NCBI RefSeq assembly: GCF_963678635.1
Contig: NC_087068.1
Location: 23,934,697-23,998,696, forward strand
Length of the DNA: 64,000 nucleotides
Direction of reading: 5' to 3'
Source of the DNA: Symsagittifera roscoffensis
Lineage: Eukaryota; Xenacoelomorpha; Acoela; Convolutidae
Shown here: piece after piece, positions 12,001 to 24,000 of the stretch
How positions within the stretch are numbered: position 1 is the stretch's first letter
Layout: every line of letters starts with the position of its first letter
Translations under genes and position numbers: made by a program
The notes under the pieces: model-generated
Databases searched by the model: none
The model's input: the letters and a program-made list of their open reading frames with translations, nothing else
What the model was told of the DNA's origin: nothing

Positions 12001-15000
12001 GAATCTCTGAAGGTTTTGTCTGCCTTTTAAGGTCAATACAAAAGTTTACGCTCTAAGCAAATGGTTAGTAGTTTTTCATAATTCAATATCTAAAATATGG
12101 AATGGAAATTCGGAAGAAAATTAGTTGAATGTAAAAGCTTCTTATTAAATTTTGAAAGCTTTTACCCAAACTGAGGTGCAATTGTTTCAAATATTTTTCT
12201 CTTTTTTTGTATTGTTTTACATGCTTGACAAAAATTTGAAATAAAAACCTTTAATATATTCAGTATCAGAATAAATGAATTAACTCTAAATTTAAAGTTT
12301 ATTATGAATTCAACTTAATCGATGCAAAATAAAAGTTCTTTGACGATCTTCTTAGATTTTTTGTAGTTTATTCTGTAATTTTTCCTCTTCGTTCAAACAT
12401 AAAAATTACTGTTCAAACACAAAATTGCCAGATAGCAGATTATTAACAGATACAATTTGCTACGGAAAAACTTTAATAGGTAAAGGTATGACATGGCGAA
12501 GCCAGCAGGGTATAGGAAAAATTCTCTGAGTATCAACCTATTCCGTTGGAAAAAGCGTCGACGGAACCACAGTTAGATTGGTCCAAATGGGCAGCCATGC
12601 TAGAGATGGCAGTATTAGCTGTTAATGCTACATAGCATTAAAGTTGAAGGTATAGTATAAAGCCAGTATAGTTGCTTAGCAATACCAGCTATATAGCTCA
12701 GCGTATACATAGTGCGTTCCGGGGAGTTCGGCGTGGGTTCGATTCTTACCTAAGTCGTTTCATTTGAGAAACCTATTTGAGCCGAACCTGACAGAACATA
12801 AAATGCTAATATTTTAATCGGTTCAAAATTGGTTTGCAATTGAGTTTCTGTTAATTAAACTGCGTGAACTAAGTATGAACTCATTGTGAAAAAACCCATA
12901 AATCAAAAAAATCAGCGCATGAACAAGCCCATTTTTAACTTGATACGTGTAATGTTGTTGCTAAGTCCGTGCAATATAAACTACTAAAATTCGCCGCTTA
13001 TTGATTCTCTTGAATTAAACCGACTCTGTTTTCTGTTTTTATTCGAGTTATAAAAAAGGCCACAATATTTTGGTGGCGCGACTCGGGAAACAAAAAACCG
13101 AGGACCTGGAAACAGAAAAAAAACCGATACGTGAACTAGCCAAAAGACGGTTCGGCCAAAATATCCGAAGTAGGAAATAAGACGAAAAGAACAAGAACTT
13201 TCCTACTCAATCAAGCGGCTAACTTTTGAAGACCAAACCTCGGGACAACTTCTTTGACCAGATATTTGGCAGTGGTCATCAGAAAAACGCAAACTCGCCG
13301 TATCAGTTTTTGCCCAGGCTCTTACAGCATTGACGATTCACAAAAGCCAAAATTGAAAGGTCAAATTGACTAACGAACTAGACGACGCAACTCTACTTGG
13401 CCGATTGTTGAATTAACCGATTTCCTCAGTTAGCCAACGTTCAAATCGGCCGACGTATACCAAAACTAGGGACCTAAGGATATTTTTGGACGATCAACAA
13501 AACCGAAAATGTTCTGGGCCGAAATTTAAAAGAAAAAGCTTGATTGGCCGACGACGCAGAGGGCCGACAACTCCAAAAACCGAAACTTAAAATTCTCGGC
13601 AACACCCGAAATTTTGTGGATTTTGGTCTACAATCCGATGAACTTTTCGTCCCGACGAAAAACTTGTAAGACCGATCCTTTTTTCGTTTTGTCCGTTTGT
13701 CAACTCAATTATGCAAACAAAATTTTCGCAAACAAAAATAGTTTTTTAAAAAAAAAATTCTCAAAAAAAAAAGGTTATACCAACTTTTCCCAAAATTTTC
13801 ACTGACAAAAAAATTTTTTTCGCCCGAACTTAGAAAAAAAATCAGAAAACACCGTTTTCTTCTCGCCCATTCAACTGTTTAAACCGTCAATCGTGTCCAG
13901 CTAGTTTTTTGAGTGAATATCTACCTCCGTTTCCTCCAGTGGTTGGATAAACTTTAAAAATTTGCTCGGCTCGCCCCGTTTTCGGCCGCATACCGCCGCG
14001 ACTGTTACTACTACCGTTTCGCCGTAACGTCGTTGAGTTTAACCGATAAACCGTTCGCGTTAACTTAAAATGTACTAAATCGAAGGCTTAATTGAACCTT
14101 ACAAACCCTCAGCTAAGGGTTCTTAAAGTTATTATCGTCATAAATTTTAAATGTGTTTCTCTGTGACGACTTTACAAGAGCAGACTCCTTAAATTGATTG
14201 CCATTAAAACAACCGTATCGCTTATCACTCTCAATGGTGTTCATCATTGCTGCGAGTTCTCCCCATCACTCCGTAAATACAATACCATTAACTCTACAAA
14301 AACGCCTCGACCACACTTTTAAAGCAGTTCCAGTTTTAAGCTTTAATTTGAATGAAAAAAAAACGGCAAAAGACTGTTCAATATGTTTTAAGCAATTCCC
14401 CAAAATTTATGATAGAAAAAAACTTTATAATTTGGCTCGATCTTATAAATAATTCCTTGAGCAAGCATAGATCAAACAACGATAAACCACTTACACCAGA
14501 AAGTCTGATTGAAGTTTTAAAAGAATATAAAAACAAATTATCAGCCATTATTTACGTACACCACCAAAATACCCCAATATTTATATACATTTGGTTGAAA
14601 CAGGAATATTAAAAATTACTGTGACCAAACATTTAATATCAAAAAGAAAAGCTAGCAACAAAGAGCTAATTCGTAAGCTTAAATTAATTCATCCTCCGGC
14701 GTTTTTAGAAATAAAAAATTTGAGAATCATTCGACGTTATTTCCCCAATCTGTCCGAACTTATCAATAAAATTAAAAGTCGTCGAGCAAGTTCAAGGAAA
14801 AGAAAAGCAGATTAGCATAAGATTTCACAAATGACAACAGTCGAAGAATATTTAACATTTGTTAGGCATTATAAATCTTGATTTGTTTTTTTTTTCATTA
14901 GTTAAATTCATCTTTATTTTCAATCTTGTAGTTTGTTGTCCTTCTGTTCCGTAGGCAACGAGAATCGTAGGGTTCTTGCGAGGATCCACTCGTTCGGTAT

Positions 15001-18000
15001 AGGACGCGGCGATTTGAATTGATTTTAGTTTGATTCCGTCAATCGACACTAATTATGTTTTTTGCTCTGATTTAAAAACAAAAAAAAATATTTCAAAATG
15101 GAGCTTGATCTCGGCCAGAAGCTGAACCAAGTTTATTTTGCCAGAAAAGAGTTGGAAACAAATCTTTTCGTTTACCATGCCACAATTACGGAATATATAA
15201 GTGCGAATGATAGACCAGCTAAAATTGAAACGCACATCGAAAAATCTAGCATTTGCTTACATTAAATTATAGAGAAAAATGATGAGCTTAAATCTTTGTC
15301 TATGCACAACAACAACGCTGCTGAAACAATAAATCAGTTTGGGTTTTATCTAGGATCTATCACTGCAAAAAATGACAATGTATTAGGTCTAGCTAAAAAT
15401 TACTTTCGAATTAAACCTCAAGAAGACCAGGTAGCAACTGCACGAACCCCAACGCCAAGCGAATCCGTCCGTTCCAAGAAACACCTTTCACAGCATTCTA
15501 AGATTCCATCAGTGACTTCTAGTGAGCGTCAAAGAGAGGCAGCTCTTGCAAAAATTAGACGCGAGGAATTTGAACGCCAGGCAGAGGCTAAGCTTCGTTT
15601 GAAAAAGCAAGAGATTCAGATTCAGTCGATGAAGGGTCAACTTGACCTTGATGTGGTTGTAGAGGAAAGCCGTCAAAAGCTAGCCGAAGCAATTATCGAA
15701 TAGGCTGAATATCTGGAAGACGCCTCTGAAATCTGTGGACTTAGTCGTAGCAGATTGAAATTGGCAATGGCCGCTCAGGAGAACCAAACGGAGGAAGACA
15801 GGACAAGAAGTTGGGTTAACACTCAATTCCCAACTCAGGAGATAGTTCAGCCCGTGGCGCCAGTCCAAAGTGTCAATCTGGAACCAGCTTCCGAGTTCTT
15901 GTCATTTTCAAGTTTTGAACCGCTTTTCAGTAGAAATCTGACGATGATTAATAACTCTCATCTAAATGCTAATTTTTCGAAACCACGTGTATAAACTCAC
16001 AGAGTGTTAACGTCCCTCATACATCAAATACAAGTGTCAGCTTGCCAAATCCAAAGGTAAACGTACGTATGAGCCACAGGAACAGCTATCTTTGACCAAC
16101 CTATACAACTACAACCCTTTGATGCAGAGTAGTTTTCATCATTCTAATATCCCGACGAGCTCAATGCCCATTGCTCAACAAACTTTTTTCCCAAGTAATT
16201 CTGGAAACTTTGTGTACCAACCGCTTTTACCCATTAACGTTGGTCGTCTCAATCGTCCAACAGTCATCTTCCCCCTAACTCTTATTATGTCACACAGCCA
16301 TCGAATGTTCAACCATTCTCTAGCGGAGGAACAACTTTTTATGTCGGTGATCCTAATGCTGTAGACGCCGCTATCTATTCGACACCGCTGATGGCGCCTT
16401 ATACAAATGAGAACAAACAATATGGCCCATTTATGTCCTCGGGCAGTAAACCAATCACTAATCAAGATCTAGCTGAAATCTTGACTTTGAGCCAGAAAGG
16501 TCCCTTGCCTGAGTGGAAATTGTCTTCTTTCGACGGAAATCTATTGCAGTGGCCTGAATGGTTTGGTCAGTTCAAAAGTGCAATCGATGCAAAATATTTA
16601 GGTGATGATGTCAAACTGACATATCTCAAAACTCTCGTTTCAGGCAAACCGAAGAATGCAATTGCCGAATTCGCTTACAGTGGAGTATTCTACAAGGACG
16701 CTTAGAAAACTCTAGAGAGGAAATTTGGACAACCACAGACAATTGTGGCAGCTCATCTTGAAAAACTTTTGAATTTTCCACCTCTCAAAATGCACAATTC
16801 AGAAAGCATTGTCAGTTTCGCTTCCTGTATACCCAGTCTTGTCGCTGTTTTAAAATCGTTAGGATATGAATACGACTTGAAGAGTACATCCGTTTTGAAT
16901 CAAGTCGTTTCGAAATTGCCTCCAAACATGAAAGAGTCGTGGTTTTTCCACTCTGTAAAAAAATGATGGAGACAACCAGCCGTTTTAGATTTTAATGATT
17001 GGCTCCGCGATAAGGCTGAGGCACATGAACTTATGCGTGTGAGTCAGAATAAGTCACAACCCGAGGAGACTCCAAAGACTGGTTTCCATAAACCACCTAC
17101 AAAAATTTTTGCCGCTGCTTCAAAAGTTGAAAAACCACTTTATGCTCCGTGCCTCCAGTGTAAAGGTAAGCATCCACTCTGGAGTTGTTCTGTATTTAAG
17201 GAACAGACCCCAACTCAACGAGCTCAGTTCTCGGCGCAAAATAGGTTATGTTTTGCTTGCTTTCAACCTGACCACAAGTTCCGAAACTGCCCTAAAGCCC
17301 GCAAATGCACTAAGCCTGGTTGTGACAGCACCCATAATGTCTTGTTGCATGGTGCTGAGAAAATTTTCAGCGTAAGATCTGCAAGCAAAGAGTTAAGCAA
17401 TAGCAATAACCCAAGCCACTCAAATTCAAACAGTACCGCCCCGCCCAACCGGAATAAGCCGCAAACTTCGTCATCGAACGTAGCCGGTTCGCCGTCTTAC
17501 AAGAAACTAACGGGACTCCTTCCTTTGCTTCAATTGGAAATAAGTTCACCCACAGACATGACCACTGATCTTGTTATGTGCGATTCCTGTTGTACCTACT
17601 CATGGGTTTCGGCGGGCCTAGCACAGCGTTTAAATTTAACTGGCCAAAAGCTAGATATTCTGGTAAACGGCTTCAATTCGACGGAATCCGTTCCCACGCA
17701 ACAAGTCGAAGTGAATGTTTTTGCCAAATTCGAACAACATGAATACTCGTTTAGGGTTACGCCGTTTGTGAAAGACAGTTTGAGCGTTGGTTCCGAAACC
17801 ATTGACGTTCCCATTCTCCAAGACTGGTTTCCACATCTGCAGTCAATTAAACCTATTGTCTACAACTATTCTGACGTTGAGATGATGTTAGAGCAGGATG
17901 TCTTTCATGCAATCAAGCCTCTCGAATACTTCCAAGGACGAAATCAAAATACTCCTGTCGCTGTCAGTAAGCCCATTGGCTGGGTTCTCAGTGGCCCACT

Positions 18001-21000
18001 TCCATCACCAATTGGTGTTCGAGCCACCAATTTCAAGTGCAATGAAGACGTAGCACTTGCTGACCCAGTGAATAAATGGTACGAGCTATATTCGTATGGC
18101 ACGTTTAAACAAGCTGATCCGCGTTCCTCAGCTGATAAACGTACTCAAAAATTTCTTGACTCTACCACGCTTCATGATGGCAGCCGTTCTGTTGTCGGAA
18201 TGCTCTGGGCTGAAGACAACACTCAGTTTCCCGATGAATTTTACGCTTCATTGGTCCAGTTTAAGTCTCTTGAAAAGCGTCTAGAGAAAGATTTAAACCT
18301 GAAAACTCAATACGTATCAGATATCCGAAGTGATGTCGAGAAGGGTTACGTAGTCCCGGTTAGCCCTCACGACTCAAAAAACCGTTCAGACCGAGAATGG
18401 TACGTACCGCACCACCCAGTTTTAAATCCGAACAAACCCGGCAATTTTCGGCGCGTTTTAAACGGTGCTTCTAACTTTCACGGCAAATTACTGAATAACT
18501 CCCTTCTCGTCGGCCCCGATCTGCTTCAGAACCTTTTATTCGTTTTAATGCGCTTCCGAGAGCACAAATACGCAATTTCCGCAGATATCGAGGGCATGTT
18601 TATGCAGGTCGGCTTATTAGAAAGCGATCAACGTTCCTTGCGTTTTTTGTGGCGGGAGGACCCCACATCAGATGTGAGTGTATTTCAATATGCAAGGCAT
18701 ATAGTTGGAGCGAAAGATTCTCCGACATTGGGTTACTATGCTCTTCGCCGAACACCCGTCGAAAACCAAGATCGTTACCCCGATGCCGCTTGCGCCATGC
18801 TAAACAACTTTTACATGGATGACTACCTTGGGTCTGTGAAAATCCAGAAACTGCTTTAATGTTAAGTCGCAGTTTAGTTGAACTGCTTAAGTTATGTGGG
18901 TTTAATCTTACAAAATTTATTAGCAACATTCCCAATTTGTCTTCGAAACTAAATCCCCCTAAGACCAGCATTAACAACAGTAAGGAAAATATTACAGCTG
19001 CGATTAATCCGGAAACCGCATCGCATGTTCTCGGTCTCAAATGGGATCACGTCACCGATACGTTGGTTGTGAGCAGAGGAGTCAACCGCGAACTCAAAGA
19101 CTATGTTACGCAGCGACCTGATCTTAGTTTTGTGTCCTCCGTGTTCGACCCCATAGGTCTTGTCGCCCCGTATACCGTACGCGCAGGTTTGCTACTGAAA
19201 GATATCTCGAGATTGAGTGGCCGCAGATTATGAGTTGTGCCGCAGATTAACTGAATGGCACTCTTGCTTGCCAGATTAAAATCAGCTCAAAATACCTCGT
19301 TGCTATTTTGACTTCCCAGTAGATGAGGTTGAGCTGCACATCTTCGGTGATAGCTCATTGGACGTTTTCTGTTCTGTAGCATTCCTTCGAGCTCAGAACA
19401 ACGCCGATTCTAAATGTCAACTAGCGTTTGTCTTCGGTAAAGCACGAGTAGCCCGATGAAGATGCTTTCAATTCCGAAGTTGGAACTTTAGGCTGCGCTT
19501 CTTGCTAGTCGCCTGAAGGATGATATCGAGAAAGCTCTGACACTGAGTATTTCCAAAGTGTTCATGTGGACTGACAGCACAACAGTCCTTCAGTGGTTGA
19601 ACTCGACAAGCAAACAGCCCGTGTTTGTAGCTAACCGAGTAGCCGAGATTCTGGAGTCAACATCAATTGACCAATGGTTCCATGTTTTGACACCCGAACT
19701 AGAGGTATTACCGCTGACTCCCTCAAACAAAGCAGTTGGGTAAACAGCCCTACCTTTTTGAAAACTTCGGATTAGCCTTTTAATCCAAATAGGGAAGTTA
19801 CTGAGAAAATTTGCCTGGATGGTCCGGTCTACAATTTGAATGAGGGTTTAGAGGTCTCTTCAAATTTTCCGTGCACTGCAGTTTCGACTGACTTTGCCTT
19901 CGCTCGAGAAAAGTATAGCTCATTCTCCAAGATAAAGCGACTGGTCGCATATATGTTGAGACTCTCACCTAAGCATAGATATTTCCGATCGCCAGAAAAG
20001 GCCATAATTGATCCAGCAGAACTGGTAGTTGCAGAGGAAAAGCTTTTGCAACTTTCGCTGTTAGAGTTATTCCCAGCTGAAAGTAAACAATTAACAGCTG
20101 GAAAAAATGTGAAAACATCGAGCCGTATATCATCGTAATTGCCTTTTATGGGACCAAACGGTTTATTTAGATCTACCGGCCGTATCCAACGTCTCTCCGC
20201 AACCGCATTCGAATCTCGCTATCCAATAGTTTTGGATAGCCGCCATCGCCTAATCCGATTGTTTCTCCGTTTTTATCACACTAAGCACGAACATCAGTCC
20301 GTCGACTGCCTTCGTTCCGTCATTCATCAGCAATTTGTTGTACTACGCTTAAGATCTGCACTAAGAGCTATTGAAACACATTGCGTGTGCTGTAGAAAGC
20401 GAAAAGCAAAAATCGTTACTCCAATGATGTCTGACCTTCCCGCGGAGCGTCTAGGTTACCGCCAGCCACCGTTCTCGAACTGCTGCGTCAATTATTTTGG
20501 ACCATTTCGAGAAACGCTGGGGTTTTCTATTTACTTGCTTAACGACTCGCGCAATTCATATTGAGTTGGTTCCATCCATGGACACATGTTCAAGTGTGAT
20601 GGCTATCGAGCGCTTTATTTCTAGGCGAGGAACACTCTCAATAATTTGGTCGGACAACGGAACAAACTTTGTAGGAGCCAAAAAACAGCTTCTTCTGTGC
20701 ATCAAAAATCGGAACGCAGAAGCTCCACTGTCGCTCGTACACAAAAGCATTAAGTGGAAGTATAATCCGCCAAGTGCACCAGATCAAGGTGGAGCATGGG
20801 AGCAAATAGTGCGCAGTTGTAAGCGCGTGTTTTATGCAATCTTAGAGTCAAGAAAAATGACTGACAAGATTTTGAATACAACCATGTGCCTAGTTGAAGG
20901 TTCACTAAACGCCCGTCCACTCACTCCCGTATCTGACGATCCAGATAGTCTTGAAGCTTTGACGCCGAATCATTTCCTCTTAGCTCAGCACAGCCTAACG

Positions 21001-24000
21001 TTTCCGTCTCTAAGGTCGAGTGAAAACTATTCTCACTCTAAACGCTATGCCCGTGCGCAGTCGTACGCAAACGCAATTTGGCAGCGATGGTTAAGTGAGT
21101 ACGTCCCTACACTCAATAAAAGAGTTAATTGACATGATCCTCCCGAATATTGTTTGAAAACGGGAGACATGGTGTGGTTACTTGAATCCACTAGTCCTAG
21201 GGGCCACTACCCACTAGCACGCATAATGTCTCTAAACTACGGCAAAGACAACACCGCCCGCTCCGCAACTCTAAGGACCGTTTCCGGAAACTACACTCGG
21301 CCGCTCGTTAAGCTCGTTCCGGTTCCCGCTCCTTCGGGGGTGGAGGATGTTACTGCTACACTGCATTAAAGTTGAAAGTATAGTATAAAGCCAGTATAGT
21401 TGCTTAGCAATACCAGCTATATAGCTCAGCGTATACATAGTGCGTCCGGGGAATTCGGCGTGGGTTCGATTCTCACCTAAGTCGTTTCTTTTGAGAATCC
21501 TATTTGAGCCTAACCTGACAGAACATAAAATGCTAATATTTTATTTGGTTCAAAATTGGTTTGCAATTGAGTTTCTGTTAATTAAACTGCGTGAACTAAG
21601 TATGCACTCTTTTGAAAAAACACATAAATCACACAAATCAGCGCATGAACAAGCCCTCTTTTTAACGTGATACGTGTAATGTTGTTGCTAATTCCGTGCA
21701 ATATAAATTACTAAAATTCGCCGTTTATTGATTCTCTTGAATTAAGCCGATTCTGTTTCCTGTTTTTATTCGAGTTATAAAAAAGGCCAGAATATTAGCA
21801 ATAGAGGTCACAAATCTATTGCGAATAAAACCTCAATTAGTAGAACCATCAGAATTCATATACGAAATCGAAATATCCGCCGAAACAGAAGCTCAAAAGA
21901 AAAACCGAGAAGTACGAAATCAAGAAAAACGAGTTGGCTGGGAAAACAGAGTCCTGAAGGCAAGAGAGAAAGGCGTACAAAAAAACTCTTTTCCGTGGGA
22001 CGAAGCTGACGCAAAAACACGGAGTTAATTGTTTCTATGTCTAGGCACAGAAAGCCAACGTTAAGTATAACATAAAATACCAGGTTTCGACCTACACAAT
22101 GCAACAACGAAGGAGCGCTATTTTATTTCCTGCTATTAACGCGTAAGCGGAGAGTTATTCCGACTTAAAATTGTTCAAAATTGGTTGAAAGAAGCTTAAT
22201 TGCCATAATTGATTTGTTACAAGGAGCGAAGTTTATCCTGTTGTACCTTATATGGCGTGTGGGGAGATGATTTGAATAAAAAATATCAAAGTTTAGAAAA
22301 AAAAAATTCATTTTATTTTAATACATTTAATTTCTTAATGTTATTACTGCTCTATAAAACCTTAAAAGACCTTCTGAACATTCAGGAGTTCGTCCTGATA
22401 CGAGCATTCTTGTTCAAAATTAGATTGTCTTAGAAAAACAGTAGCAAATACAATCGTTCTTGAATGTTGATGGCAAACCAATTTCCTCAAATTAAAATAG
22501 TTGATTGTAGTAACTTGAACAGAAAAATATGTATTTTGAAACATTCTTTTTTAATTTTTTGAAGTTTGGAAAATCGGAACAACAAGAATGCTCGTATCAG
22601 TGCAAAGTCCTGAATGTTCCGGCTGCCTTTTAAGGTTTATGGAGCAGTAATAACATAAAAAAATTAAATGAAATAAAAAAAATGACGTTTTTTTTAAATT
22701 GGAAATTTTTTATGAAAAATCATCACCCCACACGCCATATAAAACACAAAAAGATAGATTTCGTTCCTTGTAACAAATCATTTATGGCAAATAAGCTTCC
22801 TTCAACCAATTTGGAACGATTTCTATGACGGATTAAATCTCCGCTTACGCGTTAATAGAGCGAATTATATCGCGCGTTAATTGTCCCAAATTGGCCTAAA
22901 GGGCAATCCTTAAACTCCCATAACTTTACGAAAAATAATCACAGGTGAAATATCTTTTCAAATTTGAGCTCAGGACAACAATAACTTTCGAATGTTATAA
23001 AAAATTCCGTCAAAAATGGCTAGTTAAAAAGTCGACATTTGTCTGAAGAAAAAAAAACCACCCCGAGCACAAATATTTCGTTACTTTCGTATCGAAAGGC
23101 GGAACAATGAAATTCAGCCCGCCTAAATTAATTTGAAACGATTTCTTGCTTGTATTTATTTGGCGCATGGGCGTTATTAGAAAGCAAGATCGTGCGTAAA
23201 CCATCGATAATCAACAAATTCATTGCGGAAGAATGCTAGTCATACAATTCTCATATTTGAGTATGACTAGAGTTCTCGCATCAGAAGAATTGTATGACTA
23301 CCATTTTCTCATAGAAGAAATGTATGAAATTGTATAACCAACAATTTCAATGTATGGAGGTCACCCCATGTCTCTAATTGGCCAATTTGTCAACTTTACG
23401 GAAAATAATTGCACGCAAAATATCTTATCAAATTTTGACTCAGAGCATCAATTATCTTTCAGATATGATATAAGAATTTCTCTGAAAAAACCATGTTGAT
23501 TAACTGGAGAAAAAACCATGTTGATTAAAAAAATCTTAGTCATCTTTTTCGAGAATCGTAGCTATAATCAAAAATTTTAATTTGACACAAAAATATCCGT
23601 CAAACACTAGCAATTCGATAATCTAGAAACCAAATCTGAAAAAAAATCTGAGTTTTTGTTTTTATCAAACTTGTGATGATACAAAAAAGAGAAACTTTTC
23701 AGTCCGACTGGCTATTTTTGGTGACATAATTCGAAATAAATGAAACTAAAAGCTAAATTAAGTAATAAGTCTCTTTGGTACAAAATCAGATGATGAATTA
23801 AATACCTCAAAGTCTGCATAAATCGATAGTACAACCGACTTGTCGTTTTTTAAAAAAGAATATCCATAGACGATATGCATTTGTGGGTAGTCTGAACAAG
23901 CGTTTGTGATAGATTTGCGATTATTTGAGGGTACAACGCTCGTCAAACGCCGACTTTCCGTAATTAAATCAATAGTATTGGCAATTTAAACGATATATAA

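Larger units (their letters stand above)
12620..21794 (+). mobile_element. Complete but inactive BEL/Pao LTR retrotransposon
   Basis: Two LTRs (12,620-13,067 and 21,348-21,794) flank an internal region. The primer-binding site TGGTGGCGCGACTCGGGA is at 13,071 and a polypurine tract GGGGGTGGAGGA lies directly before the 3' LTR. The duplication TTAGC stands at 12,615-12,619 and 21,795-21,799. My hand count of LTR differences is about 29 in 448 positions, roughly 6%, so the insertion is not recent. Internal order is leader ORF, gag, zinc knuckles, protease, reverse transcriptase, RNase H, integrase, the order of BEL/Pao. Several in-frame stops and frameshifts make it non-autonomous. It sits inside intron 2 of the glycosyltransferase gene. 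Confidence 0.93.
12490..22028 (+). pseudogene. Gag-like retroelement ORF split by the BEL/Pao insertion
   Basis: About 100 bp left of the 5' LTR (from roughly 12,520) reads in frame through EPQLDWSKWAAMLEMA up to the insertion point. On the right side of the element, from 21,795 to the TAA at 22,028, the same frame continues with IEVTNLLRIKPQLVEPSEF and a lysine- and glutamate-rich tail. Removing the element plus one 5-bp duplication restores the frame exactly, so this was one continuous coding stretch at insertion. The wording (TEPxLDWSKW) resembles gag-type proteins of LTR elements, but that family assignment is tentative. A stop and a likely frameshift precede it near 12,510. Confidence 0.6.

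Noticed and set aside
12694-12760. Functional tRNA gene in the LTR
   Set aside because: Acceptor stem does not pair and the anticodon loop lacks the invariant T; described as tRNA-like only.
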